DNA of 64,000 nucleotides from Ceratobasidium sp. AG-K. Lineage: Eukaryota > Basidiomycota > Agaricomycetes > Cantharellales > Ceratobasidiaceae. Shown one piece after another: positions 33,871 to 45,663 of the stretch. The notes below the pieces were generated by a model, which saw only the letters and a program-made list of their open reading frames with translations, was not told the origin of the DNA and searched no databases. Both the position numbers and the translations under genes were made by a program. Numbering within the stretch: position 1 is the stretch's first letter; each line of letters starts with the position of its first letter. The stretch covers positions 1,054,001-1,118,000 of the forward strand of contig JAWNGF010000008.1 in assembly GCA_037039685.1 (NCBI GenBank), in the 5' to 3' direction.

Positions 33871-35001
33871 ATTTCGTGATAGGTGAGTGGCACGCTTGTT
33901 CTGCCCACGGAAAAGTCTTTGACATGCGTCCTTGGCAAGTGCGGTCAAGTACGTTCTAAATGTAGGCCAAGACCATCTTACTATCACGAAACTTGAAATT
34001 CCCTCCAAAACGGGCGTCGTTGTTCATTTTGCGCTATTTACTACGTATTTGTCAATCCTCTTGCCACAATAGACTGAGTATTTAAATTCTGCTTGTTTCA
34101 TCTTCGGAAAGAAAATTAAGAAAAATCCGATTATATACCACAATTTCGCTTATTCCGTGCCTTATTCAGTCAACTTAGACTGAAATAGGCAAGTCCCACA
34201 TTTTTGGTCAATTGAGTTATGATGTCAATCACGTGGTTGCGGTGGTAGATCATCCAACTTGTGAACCAGACTCGTCAACCTTACCGGGAAACTCCACTAC
34301 CGAGCTCAAGTACAACTGGCGGAAACATCTGGGGTGCGTTCCGCGAGGCACAACGTTTCTCGAGCCAAGTCGGGATGTAGCCTAGTTGCTTAGATGTGCC
34401 GTGCTCCGGCAGATATGGCTGGCTTTTTTGCGCCAACATGGCTCAGCTAATGCCAAAGAATGTCTTGGAATCTTGAATTTTGGGTCCTAACCTCGTCGAT
34501 AATAGCCTTGCTGCAAATCACGACTTTATAATTATTCGCCCCTCAGTTTCTTACTGGGTGTCGACGGGTCGCGCTACCATCCGAGCCTCAGAGGTTACGT
34601 CTAGTCTTGAGGATCGCTCTGACCAATAGAGAAAAACGTTATCTGTCAGCTCGCTCGCCTCCGGAGCGGTATTCGTCGAAATTACCTCCTGCTTGATCTG
34701 TGCGGCTGCTCAGCGGTGTTTTCTGTTACTGGGTCAATACGTCACCCAAGTTCGCTCAGTCACAATGTGTATCTTCCTGATAAGCTGGTAAGCAAGAACG
34801 CACTCGTATTCCCTAGGCAAGGAGCGAAGACAGGGTCACGGACTACCAGCAAGTGATTCGAAGATGCTTCGGCCCCTACCGCTCGGCGGATACCGTGCCC
34901 GGCGCTTAGCAAACGGAGGCGCGTTTCTATAGGAGCATGGGTGAGTTCGTTCCGACCTTCAGCAACCAAATATCCCTATGGAAATACTGCGATACACTAG
35001 A

Positions 35002-35473
35002 TTATTGATTTTGTTTGTCACCCCTTACAGGAACGCGGCATGCTTTGAGGAAAGTCAACAAACCAATATGTTTCGGGTGCGTGAAGCGTAATATGGCATT
35101 GTAAAAGTACCACTTCCCTTTAAATCGATCTTCATCTACGGTAAGCTGGTCAATTGTTCGCCGTGGATGGCGTCGATGTTTCACCTCTTCGCGATCGAGG
35201 CTAAGCATTGCACAGCCAAACACACTTCCACTGTCCTTTGTTCCGCTTGCGCCTTCCACCCACACGTTCGACGCTTGCTTGCCTAGGGAGAACACAGTTG
35301 CTCTTTGAGGAGGGAAATTTAGTATTCCTACCTACCACTTCCACGAGATACCAGTACACTCGATCGGATTGCAGCTTTTCGGGCACCTGTCGCGATGGTT
35401 GAACTCGCCGACCCAATGGAGGCCATATTCTGAGACCTCTGGGCTCCTGCTCACGAATTGTAATGTAGCACAC
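35002..35473 (-). CDS. Hypothetical protein fragment, two exons
   Basis: Unrecognised. An upstream block (REQEPRGLRIWPPLGRRVQP, ending RVYWYLVEVV) can be spliced through an intron of about 50 bases (donor GTAGGA, acceptor CCCTAG) to a block reading GKQASNVWVEGASGTKDSGS, EDRFKGKWYFYNAILRF and ending VRGDKQNQ at 35002. The splice keeps frame, which gives some support. The start is not found; the block may continue upstream of 35473. No signal peptide or known motif. Confidence 0.3.
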
Positions 35474-35719
35474 CTCCCAATAACCAGATTACCCCTCCAC
35501 ACATCACCTCATTTCTCCATGGGCCTACTTGGTTGGAGTGTCAAATGAGTTTGATTTTGATGGATTGCGCTCGGGCATGTGGCGCGCAGCTCCTGCCGTT
35601 AGGGGCGACTTGGGGTGACGCTTGTACCGCTTATCGTTTGGGATACGCCTTACCTCTACAACCAGAAACCATCCCTTCCTTTGGGTGAGTGAACTATTCT
35701 AAACCTCATCTCGTCCGTC

Positions 35720-36170
35720 GTGCATCGAGCGAGTCAGGGCCATCGACTTGAAGGCGTTATCTGCGAAACAATTGTTTTAATGAAACGATGGAACCCTGAC
35801 AGTATAAGAGGTATGTGCTCTTAGAACATATACACGTTCGGACTACAGAGAAAGCTCGAGCGGTATGGTAGCTCTACAAGAACGCTTCGACCCCCATTCC
35901 CGACTAATTCCTTTCTGCCAGCTGTCCGTTATTGGCTTGTCAAGCTCACGATTCACCTTCACTCCACCCCGATTCACCTCTCAGAACTCGGGCTTGGGAT
36001 CCACTGTATTCGAACAGGCTCTGGGACTATTTCAGCCCATCCTCGGTGCTAGGGTACTTTCTTTGGAGGGCGAGGCCTGGACTTCCTTTCAAAGGTCAAT
36101 ATACGTTAAAATCGTATTTGCTTCGTTGCCTGCACACGTACAATCGCAATCACTGACTAACTTAATAAGA
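35720..36170 (+). pseudogene. Possible cytochrome P450 fragment
   Basis: Reading across a possible intron gives ETIVLMKRWNPDSIR and, in a later block (35865-36173), SGLGSTVFEQALGLFQPILG followed by ARVLSLEGEAWTSFQRS. The last segment resembles the P450 C-helix region, where a small-residue loop (LG-x-G-x-L) and G-x-x-W-x-x-x-R-R are usual; here only GEAW and QRS remain. No heme-binding Cys region or ExxR motif was found downstream, so if this is a P450 it is only a remnant. Confidence 0.25.
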
Positions 36171-37007
36171 TAGGGATTCTCGGCCTGTCGTCATGCTTGT
36201 TCTTCAACGCGTCGCCAATCGGGTAGGATATATCTACTGAGGGGCCATGAGGGCGAGAGCCGTATATGCAGCCCTTCACACAGTTGGCAATACTGTAGGA
36301 TCCGGTAAGAGCGTTGCTTCTCCATCAGTGAAAGCTAGTTTCCGTCCGGAGGGTACCCAATTTCCGGTATACTGTGTGGGCCAACTAGCCGGATTGTTGC
36401 TTTGCCTTCCCAGAAACAGACCAATCAGTATTCACGGCGAAGCTTCTATTGCACCAAGAACCTTTGCGAGCAGGTTGCACGGCCTCCTCTCTGCTCGGGT
36501 CTCTGAAATTGCGCTAGATTGAGTACATGGCTCTGCGTTCACGCCGATCTTCTACTGATCGAAATGGTATTATGCTATAAATCCACCCGTTGGAGCGAAC
36601 AGTGTTGGCGACTTGACTTACATGTGTCTGGGGTCCTCTCAGGCTTCCCATTATTTTCTCGACGATCACGTAGTGTATAACGCAAATTTCAAGATATTAC
36701 CCAATGCTAGTAGCTGAGATGAGTTCTGTCCGAACGTCACCCCGATAATATCTTTGCAGATGATGAAACGCCACCAGAGCGCAAAGTGCGGGCCTTCCTC
36801 GTAGCATGAATTTGCTGACACCGGGAGCGAACATGTACTACCATATCCAGACACGCGTTTGTACATTTCACCACCCAAGATAGGTCAGATCCGTAGCATT
36901 ACGCCATGGGACAGTGCTTTGAACTGCACGTTGTAATCAGAACGGACGAGGTGCGCGGGTTGTGGCACGATTTGTGGCACCTTTGCAGTGCTAGTCGCTA
37001 AATTGTC

Positions 37008-37780
37008 TCATGGGTTCCAGCATACCGTCACGAGCACACGTGCTTGGCTAGAAGGATGCGCGTAAACGGTTCTTTTCACCTCTTTAGTGTCATGTGTGGG
37101 ACAGACTTCGTACTTTACTCTGAAATGTGACAGGCCCTCAGTCTTGCCCCTCCGACGTTGGCTTGATTGAAAGCGCCACAACGTTAATAGTCCATGATAG
37201 AAGATCACGAACGGCCCACATACTCGGGGCGACCCCGGAATCCACCAGGTAGGCGTCCTCCATCGTAATTTTCATTCTATCGTCATATATTGGTTTTCCA
37301 CGGGACCAGTTCTTTAGGCATATCCACTCGTACGGATCGAACCTTGCAATTGCTTCGGATTGTGCCGTCGCCACAAGCAAAGCCTAAAGCAATAGAAATC
37401 TACGAGGACCTACGTATGCTCAAGGGAGAAGTTCTTCCCCGCTGGTAAAGTAAGCCAAGTGTATGCGTCATTATGGCGGAAATTTTTGAATGGATATTTC
37501 CTCGAGCAGCCTATAGGCAGCGGACCATGACCGGTTAAATTTGAATCAAATAATTTTATAGTATGGAATCAAGTTAGTCCTTTTCTCCGGTCAAGTCGCA
37601 TAGCCAAGGCTCGCTTCTCCATTTAAATTCGTCCACACAGAATATCCTCTTAGCCATATGCTCGAGTTTATTCCAGAAGTCGCACCGCTGACCTTTGGTC
37701 GGGCTCCCACTTCGGTGGTTTGTGGCGACGAGTAGCACCCCTGATATATCTACTACCTCATTGGAAGCAGATTCCACCAA
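37008..37780 (-). CDS. Hypothetical multi-exon protein
   Basis: Three minus-strand blocks can be linked. The first (37780-37574) reads VVDISGVLLVATNHRSGSPT and FCVDEFKWRSEPWLCDLTGE. The second (37385-37150) reads FDPYEWICLKNWSRGKP, MKITMEDAYLVDSGVAPSMW and AVRDLLSWTIN. The third (37136-37008) reads VKYEVCPTHDTKEVKRTVYA and ends VLVTVCWNP; a 64-base intron with acceptor CATTTCAG joins the last two in frame. The composition is protein-like, but the family is not recognised and the ends are uncertain. Confidence 0.33.
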
Positions 37781-38423
37781 CTCCTACAACATAGGCGCGT
37801 ACCCCCAGCCCTAGCTCTTTGCGAGCCTGAGGGGTTTGTTTAAGTTGTGAGCCCCGACTTGCCCACTTTCAAGATTGGTCTGGCCAAAAACGTGATCCAG
37901 TTTAAGTAAAACGAAACGTGTGCTGTTACGAGCCATTTGAGTTAGCACTGATTTGGTGTGTTTGCAGCTACGATCGGAATTGGGATAGATTCATGCTGTT
38001 GTAACCTTCAACCCGATCGCGTTCAAGAGATAAGGAATCTCCGACATATGTTGTTGAGCGGGCGACTCACGCTGATTTTACTTTAACGAATAGAAGCGAT
38101 ATACCATTACCTCACCAACGCTCCAGACACCTGATCAACAACCGCATCTGCGCGAGTTTCACCTACTATGGCAACTCAAATTCTACTCTATCGATTCAGG
38201 TGGTCATGGTTATCTCGTCATCTCATATCCCCCTAGAATATATGGTCACCGAGACAGCTGCCAATACTATCGCAACAGCACATGCAAATATTTACACGGA
38301 ACGTGTGTTTGAAACGACACTTCTACTTGGCTAGGGGAATCGAACTTTCGATATATTGAAAGACCATTGGTCCCCTCGTTGTAGGAAACATCCGCCTCGG
38401 GTTGTCCTCTCCCTGGAATCACG

Positions 38424-39329
38424 ATGGCGCTTCCCAATCAGACAGACTCGAGCCACAACTTGCACCCTCGGTTCAATAACACAGGTGTCAATTTATCCCC
38501 AATGCAGCTCAGCCCGTCGAAGTCACTCTTCCGGTCATCCACGAGACCACAGATGGAGTTTCCTGCCTCCCGAGATCATCCTCCACATATCGCGCCTACT
38601 TTCGCTCATGGGCCGGACAAGTGACCTTGCCGTTGTTTCCTCTCTGAACAAAAGCTTCGCCCACATTAGCCAGGAAATCCTCTTCAGTCATGTTCATGTT
38701 CATTCCCGTAGCCGCTGTGCCAAACTTGTCCAAGTCCTGCAAAGTGGGCAGCCAGAGCGTGGTTCTCAATTGGCATCCATGGTCCGTCGCGTGACAGCCA
38801 CTCTCGACCCACGAACAAGCTTGGGCGAAGGCCCATTTATGCAAGAGCACTTGCTCGACTTGTACAACCAGTTCCCCAGGCTAGAGTCCATCACCCTTAC
38901 TGAAGAGCACTACGGTGGCCTAGGAGCGCAGCTTGTCCCAGATGACCTAGAGCTTGGTTCCATCGAGGCACTCCACAATATTCGTTCCCTGACTCTCGGG
39001 GATCATTCAGGCTTTCCAGTCGCTCTCTACTCCTTGGCTTACCCAGGCTCGTAGAATTGCGCCTATTCGGAGTAATACCCGAGTATTGCTTCACGGGCTC
39101 GCCTCCTCACTCTGGACCGACCTTCCGCCGAGTCATTTGGGGCATTGGCACGCCACCGTCGCTCAAGCACATCAAGTGGCTGTTTGCTCAATCGAGCGAG
39201 GTAACTGGAGGCGAGATTGTGCTGCTTTTCCCCCCGATCACAGGCTCAGAGCTTGAACAAATTCACGCTTACGCCGTAAGCCGCGGCATGGAGCTTCAGT
39301 GGCAGATGATATACCCAAATGGACTGTAG
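38424..39329 (+). pseudogene. F-box-like paralogue with a single-base frame break
   Basis: Paralogue of the gene at 32965-33870. A first exon from 38424 (MALPNQTDSSHNLHPRF) probably splices to FLPPEIILHISRLLSLMGRT, SDLAVVSSLNKSFAHISQE and the leucine-rich part. Near 39030 the frame breaks: one frame ends SLAYPGS-stop at 39054, while the conserved continuation (LPRLVELRLFG, RRVIWGIGTPPSLKHIKWLF, VTGGEIVLLFPPITGSE) is in another frame to the stop at 39329. Aligning with the intact copy shows equal spacing (20 residues) if one base is missing near 39028. Either a young pseudogene or an assembly indel. Confidence 0.6.
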
Positions 39330-39576
39330 GTAACCACGGTCCTGGGGATGGGCTTGAGTGAGTTTTGGAATCTATAATGGGGGAGAGTGGGCTAACTGAG
39401 TATCAGAATAGCCAGCCACATCCTACCACATTGCATCCCTTCAGATGGTGCTGCATTGTTTTGACTTCGTAGCCAACAGGATTGGCGACTCGCGTTCTCC
39501 CTTTAAATACCGCTAATACACCTTTTACTGGGAAATCATTTCGTTATTGTACATATCACTTTCAGTAATAGCTGGC

Positions 39577-40794
39577 TTAATTAATTTTGACTACCAGCTT
39601 CCCAGTTATGTTTGGATCGTGGTAATCATGGATCAAGTCCGACACACGCTCTAGTCCATCATATACTTTGACCTCCACTTGAACATTGGCGCGCACAGTT
39701 AAATCCACCATTTCTTGTAACAGGGGCTTGGGGCAAGGAGTCCCAGAGGTGATGTTGATGTCCCTGAAAATGATGTCAGAATAGTGAAAAGGTATCGGCT
39801 CCTTTGGCAATCCGGCCACGACGAGGACTCCATGTTTTGCCAGTATCTTTGTCGCAAACGCATACGCGGCAAGGGGTCCGTAGCAACAATCGCAGCAGCA
39901 ACGCCTCGTGCCCCGTCAAAGCGGGCGGCTATCGCACCGAGAGTAGATTCGGCCCCGTCCTGCGGGTTGATCGCGAGGTCCGGCGCAAGCGCCTTCGGGA
40001 ACTTTCCGACATGATCCAGAATCGATTGTCGAGTATCCACTGCGACAACCTTGTATCCCTGAGGAACACCGGTCAGGCTCTCGGAGATCAGCGTACCAGC
40101 TTGCGATGCCACTCACTAGGGCTTTTGCATATTGGACGCCCAATTGCCCCAATCCGCCGATGCCCACAATCGCAATTAATGCCCCTGGAGGCTGCTTCGC
40201 TCGGTGGATTGAATTATAGATTGTCGAACCAGCACACATCAGCGGCGCGGCGGTTTCGAATTGCATCTCGTCCGGAAGTTTGACCATCCAGACCGGATCC
40301 GCGCGCATATACTCGGCCATTCCACCGTCGACGTCAAATCCCGCCGCCTTGACCGAGTCGCAATAATTGCTGATGCCTTTTTGGCAGTCGTTGCACTGTC
40401 CTAAGCAAAGTCAAGCCGCAAGGAACTCGAACGGAATCGGGCATCGCTTACCGCACGCAAAACAGAAAGTCGTCGTTCCGACACGATCCCCAACCTTAAA
40501 GTCAAGCACACCTTCTCCGACGGCCGCCACTACCCCCACGTTCTCATGGCCAGGTACGACGGGTAAATTGACACCTGCATAGTCACCCTGGAACACGATC
40601 AGATGTTGTCGCGAAGTATAGTCAAGAAGACTCACAGCCATAGCGACGGTTTCAGTATGACAGAATCCAGCAGCCTTGATCTGCAAGAGCAGCTCTCCCG
40701 GCTTCGGAGTAGGGACAGGCAAGTCCGTGTGGTAAACATAAGGCTTGTTGAACTCTTCGAGGCGAAGCCCGCACATCGTTTTGGGAAGACTCAT
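39577..40794 (-). CDS. Zinc-dependent alcohol dehydrogenase (MDR family)
   Basis: Oxidises or reduces alcohols/aldehydes with NAD(P). The start at 40794 gives MSLPKTMCGLRLEEFNKPYV. The catalytic zinc region is AAGFCHTETVAM and VVPGHENVGVV; the structural zinc cysteines are in CFACGQCNDCQKGISNYCDS. The Rossmann motif is AIVGIGGLGQLGVQYAKAL. The C-terminus is VEVKVYDGLERVSDLIHDYH and ends KLVVKIN. Introns include one of 48 bases after VAM that has no stop and is a multiple of three, so its retention would not break the frame. The order of zinc ligands and the length near 360 residues fit fungal Adh1-type enzymes. Convergent with the F-box-like pseudogene. Confidence 0.88.
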
Positions 40795-41457
40795 GTTGGG
40801 AGATCAAGCAGTGGAGGGTTACAGTGAACACCAGCGTGAGTTTGCCCGCCTGTTTATACCCCGACTCCACCCCGAGTTGCCCTTGCTGCCGCCCAGACCT
40901 CCACCAGCGCCTCCACCAAAGTACATCGTTATCAAACCCACCGATCTACGGTAAGGCGTAATATCCTAACACCTTTCCCAGTATAGTAAATGCCGCAGAT
41001 ATACGTTTACTTACGCGTACATGTAGAACAGTCCAGTGCGCCCACAATGGCGTCGAGTCCGGTTTGATCACGTGACATACGTTATAGACCAGAGGCCGTT
41101 GATTGTTATCCTCTCTACCGAATTCCATACTTCAAAATCCTCGTAGAACTCTCGCCGCTCGGGCGGTAAACCCCGCTCGTGGGGAACACATCACATACGT
41201 CATTCACGCACATCATCTCGCGCATCGACGTAAACGCGAATAACATTGATTAACGATCGTGGTAAAGATGAATAATACTCTGACAATACTTAAAAACGTG
41301 AGTGATAGGCATAGAGCAAGTATTGGAAACAAGAACACGGACAAAAACTCGTGCGCGAGGCGCGATATGGCATATCAAAGTCCAGGTGAGCGCGTATCTA
41401 TGTGGGTGCGCGAGAGGGGTATACAACCGAGGCAGGAAAGGGAGATGTATGGGCACT
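40795..41457. other. Intergenic region between adh and the Sel1-repeat gene
   Basis: Holds the adh promoter and the 3' UTR of the next minus-strand gene. If the chitin-synthase activator gene is read without correction its frame continues to a stop at 41250. No other coding signal is seen; a pyrimidine/proline-codon-rich stretch at 40878-40918 is low complexity. Confidence 0.5.
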
Positions 41458-43225
41458 TTACATGATAACGCAGTCCTTCTATCTTTGCCTCCAGCGTCTG
41501 CGGTCGCTTGCTCACGAGAAATGACGTTCCCAGGCAAAGGTCCCCCTGTGGTCGCCTTTAGGCGTTGGATGGCGCGTTTATCGCCTGCCTCTGCCGCCCG
41601 CTTGTACCAGTGCATCGCATCGGGAAGAGACTGTACTGTGCCAACTCCGACCTATAAAATATAAATTAGTCGGGACAAAAACAAGCGGCGCAGCACTCAC
41701 CTCGGAAAAGTATCCTACCGCGTACATTGCCTTTGCCAGGCCTTGCTCGGCAGCCTTTTTCGCCCAAAGATACGCCTCAGTGTCAGACTGCGGGAGCACC
41801 CCTGGCGATCCAACCAGGTACCACGCGGTCAAGGCAAAGCATGCGTCGCGGTGATCTTGTTGGGCAGCAATGTTCTGTTTTCACGTTACGGCAATGACCA
41901 ACAAATTCGAGGAATTTGCTTACGTAGTAATGGATCGACAGCGCAGCATCTTGCGGGCACCCCATCTTGCCATATTCATAGCACTCGCCGAGTCGGTATG
42001 CGCTAGGTGCGTATCCCAGTTCGCTCGCCTGGGCTAGAAGCTCGGCCGAGTACTCAAAATCGACAAACAGCACATTGTCAACACCACGTTCGTGGAGGAG
42101 TGCCAGCTCGTGCAACGCGTGGGGAAACTCGGCCGTCGCGTGTTCGGCACTTCGCTTGAGCCATTTGACACCTTCCTTGGGCCGTTTGGACAGTCCGAGC
42201 TCGCCATTGAGTTCGGCGATTCCCAACCGGTAGAGGGCCCCGGGGTGAAGCGCCGCAGCGGCCTTGCGGAAGAACTGGACAGCCTTGGCGCTTTCCCGCC
42301 GGCAACCCCATCCGTTCTCGCAGCACGTTCCAGCCCGGTACGCCGCGTCCGGGTGGCCATGCTTGGCTGCTAAGACAAACATGGGATATGCGCGGTCAAA
42401 GTCTTGGCGGGCCCTAGTGGTGCCAATGCCATTGGCCATGCAATCGGCGAGGAAATACTGCGCCTCGCTGTGTCCGCGGTCGGCAAGGCGCTTGAGCAGC
42501 TGGACGCCCTCGCGCGTGAGCTCCTCGCGCTTCTCCTCGACCTTTTCAATCTCGATTTGATTGCCGCCAGTGGCAGGTGGCAGCGGCAACGATTTGCTCG
42601 CATCAATCATGAACGCAGCGAATTCGAATTGGACGTCGGGGTCATTCGACTTGCGGGCATTCGCGCGGTACAGTTCGAGGGTGCGATCGTGCGAGAGAAG
42701 GTTGGCTTCTTTGCCAGGGCGCAAATGGGAATGGTCAAGCAGGGGTTGCGGCGAAGGGGCCCTGCCCATTACAGACTGTGTAGTTGTCATAGGCCGGCCG
42801 TTTGGTGAAATAGACTGTGCATAGTGCGACTGGGGCCGGGATGCATTCTGTGCGAAAAATGGATCTGGGTCATTGGGGGACAGTGGGGGGTCGTTGGATG
42901 GGTGCAGCGAGTCTCGGGGGCCGGAGCGGGATCCCGAGAGAGAAGCGCCGTCGCCGTTGGGATACTGCGAGCTTCGGTCGAGCTGTGCGCTAGGCCTGTT
43001 TTCAAACTGCGAATACGGCCGGCCCTGATTTTCGACTTGGCTCGAACGAGGGGGGCGAGCCCGTGGCGCGCGCTGGTCCGACTCCGGGGTGGCGGTCATT
43101 GTCCGCGAGTTCATCTGTTCTTCAGACGGTGAGGGAAGTTGAGGCAAGGGCTGTTCGTTGTGCGCTTGGCGAGAGTCTCCGCGGGTGCGGGAAGATGATC
43201 GTCGGGTCGACTTGGGTTCAGCCAT
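41458..43225 (-). CDS. Sel1-repeat chitin synthase activator (Chs4/Skt5 type)
   Basis: Sel1/TPR-like adaptor; in yeast Chs4/Skt5 recruits and activates chitin synthase III at the plasma membrane. The start at 43225 gives MAEPKSTRRSSSRTRGDSRQ and a long disordered Ser/Pro/Arg-rich region to about residue 170. At least seven Sel1 repeats follow (GVQLLKRLADRGHSEAQYFL, PMFVLAAKHGHPDAAYRAGT, GVKWLKRSAEHATAEFPHAL, LLAQASELGYAPSAYRLGEC, AYLWAKKAAEQGLAKAMYAV, AMHWYKRAAEAGDKRAIQRL). Immediately after the repeats the sequence encodes KDCVIM-stop (stop at 41458), the CaaX box expected for this family, but in a frame one base off from the repeats; uncorrected, the frame runs to 41250. One missing A near 41476 would restore it. 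Confidence 0.85.
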
Positions 43226-44283
43226 ATCAACGAGGCAATGGATTTACAGGTGAATCTGGCGGTGGATTAGCAAACCACGCGGTCGCACAGTGATATGTGC
43301 CAATCTTACCGTGATGTCTCAGTTAGGAAACAGCGGGAAACAGGCTCGTGGACGTGGATGTCCTTTTAATCAGCTGAGATACAAGCGCAAACGGTGCGAC
43401 GAATACTCGGAGCAACACAAACCAGCAGGGGAGCTGAGCAGGGGAAGAGGGAAAAGTCGGGGCTTGTGGTTGAAGCGCGAACGTGCTAAGAACTCTCAAC
43501 AGGCTGGTCAGGGCGCGTTATGTAATGTGTAATCGTCATTTCAGGACCTCACGTCACGGCTGAAATTTATGTCTTTATTCCTTGGCTTGTTTACCCGCAA
43601 CCGAGTATCGATTGTTTTTCGGCCTCGAGGTGCCGGAGTAAATACGATCCCCGCGCCCTTTGAGCACGTCAGTACGCGCGAGGGCGTCGAGCCGAAATCG
43701 GACACATATCTCATCCCGGCGGCAAATAGGCAACCCCGGCAAAATCGACATTTAATCGTACACTACACTTGAAGATGTCCAACTATTAAGCCTCACAATT
43801 TGATTCGCTGCGGCAGCGATCCCGCACTACGTGAGTTTATTATGGGGAATGTTGTGATATTCCGGTGATGTTCGCGCGCTCTTCGGCCAAGCTTGGGCGG
43901 TTATTCTTCACTTCATGCTTCGAATTCAATCCCCGAACTACGTAAGGACTTGCCCAGCAAGGGTTATGATCCCTGATGGTTAATCTCATAAAAGGATCGA
44001 CGTCGAGTATTATTGGCGTCTGCATGCTGGCGCTAGTCTGATTGCGCCAAAGATAGTCGAGTGCTTGGCAAGCGAACTCACATGTGCTCGATAAACAACC
44101 CCTCAGTAACACCGGACCGACGTATTTGAGCGATGAGGACGATCGTTCCGCGTGCTTCGCCGCAAGCACCCGCCTGGACCCGCAGCGATGCTGTGCAGCG
44201 TCTATTTCAGTTATTGACATAAATTCAAGTGTAAATGTCACCAGGGCCGCCAAGGGGAATCCACGTGGAAAACCAATTGAACA
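43226..44283. other. Intergenic region, no gene recognised
   Basis: About 1 kb. The longest frame (minus, 44253-43840) reads IILDVDPFMRLTIRDHNPCW and VVRGLNSKHEVKNNRPSLAE with no known family. A shorter plus frame at 43569-43772 is equally anonymous. The part near 43226 must hold the promoter of the Sel1-repeat gene. Confidence 0.5.
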
Positions 44284-45415
44284 TTACCAGTAAGCCAGCT
44301 TGAGCATGGCTACAGCAGCTTCGTATGCTTCGTTCCTTGTCGCCCGGCCTGCTGAGCCCCGTTCCTTGACGTCCTTGTCCTACCCGTGATCCGCTTTGGG
44401 TATCTCCTTCAGCACCACCTTGACTTCACCTGTTTTCAGCTTCTTCGCTAGCTCGACGGCTTCATCTCGAACAGGGCCTTTTTCGCATCCTACGAAACAA
44501 AATGTGTTCCGGGAAGAGGTAAGTGGGTACGTTGACTGGAGACAAACGCGGGTCTGAAAGATCTGTGCCAGGAGGCATATAACTTTCAAACGCCAGCTTG
44601 ATAAAGGACGCCGAGACGGGGCTCTTGTTCCCCTCCTGGAGGAAAAGCTTGGGTCGAGTGGTCAATGGACGAGTCGGCAGACGGGTACATCATCATGATG
44701 CCTAGGGGTCTCGGTCAGGGCGTAGATATAAAGGATCTGGAAATAGGAAGGTGTGCCTTTGATTGTGCCTTTGGCTTGGCTGACTGGAGACGTCATAGCC
44801 ATTGCTCCTCCTGCCGAGAACCCGCCAATGGTTATTTTTGAATTATCGTAATAGCCTTCGGCATTTGCTAAGGTGCTGTCGTTCACCGATTCCGAGCGCT
44901 TACATTTTGCATAGTCACTGTCTAGGACGATTGCGCCGGTACGAGCACTCGTCATCCGACAAAAGTCCCCGTCGGACTCAAACATAGGCAAGATCCAACT
45001 CAAACCTGCGCATACACGTACCAGTTGGGCGTTTGTTCACTACGCCCATCAAGCTCCAGTACTTACGGTGCAAGTTGATGTGTGCTGGATTTTTTTCTTT
45101 CTTTTCAAACCCATTGGGCTTGTACATGTTGATCCTAATCTTTCGGGAGGAAATACTAGATGGGATAACAAATCGTTGGTCTGGCAGGAACTTGGTATAA
45201 TAAGGTGGGCCATTGACCAGAGTTGTGAGAAACTCTCCACGCGGAATGCAGTGACTACGAGCCATACTCGGAGCCTTACGAGGATGGCGCGAAGAGTAAT
45301 CATGAGTGAAGGGGTGTTTCAACAGGGAATAAATGCAGTGAGAAAGATTGTTCAGCACTGTATCAGGACTATATATCGCGACTGGTTCATGTCTCGCAGC
45401 GTTCAACGCTTTCAT
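44284..45415 (-). pseudogene. Alpha/beta hydrolase (HSL/esterase type), apparently inactivated
   Basis: The N-terminus from 45415 (MKALNAARHEPVAIYSPDTV) leads to SRHPRKAPSMARSHCIPRGE, TLVNGPPYYTKFLPDQRFVI and RKIRINMYKPNGF. After an intron come INLH-G-LSWILPMFESDGDFCR and ARTGAIVLDSDYAK. Then the frame goes through a putative 35-base intron to YYDNSKITIGGFSAGGAMAM, with the nucleophile Ser in GFSAG. The usual segment after DYAK (PEHPFPAA plus a helix) is missing. Near the C-terminus, KEIPKADHG is followed by TAG and then DKDVKERGSAGRATRNEAYE to a second stop at 44284; TGG (Trp) would be expected at the TAG. Deletion plus nonsense codon suggest a pseudogene. Confidence 0.65.
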
Positions 45416-45663
45416 CTGGACGTCTAGGGATGAATCATACTTATACTTTCGGCGCTTCTTGCGTTAGCAAGCCGGCTATTTTCCCACACACTTCCCCGCA
45501 ATCTTGCCTGCACGCCGGTGGTATTCCACAAGCGCTGATTAGTTGCATATACAGAGTCTTAGAGCTCGTTCTTCATTATGAGGAGAATTTTGTATAATCT
45601 GGCTGACTATGCTCACCTCTTATTCCGAGGTTGATAATGCTGATGATACCCCAATACGGTTAG

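Larger units (their letters stand above)
33871..38423. other. Gene-poor 4.5 kb between the two F-box-like paralogues
   Basis: Most of this stretch has no recognisable gene. Three weak coding candidates lie in it and are listed separately: 35002-35473 (-), 35720-36170 (+) and 37008-37780 (-). Stretches 33900-35000, 36180-37000 and 37800-38400 show only short scattered frames with no motif I recognise. No terminal repeats or transposase motifs were seen. Confidence 0.55.

Noticed and set aside
38320..38350. Possible minus-strand tRNA: AAAGTTCGATTCCCC on the complement
   Set aside because: No acceptor-stem partner or D arm in the expected distance.
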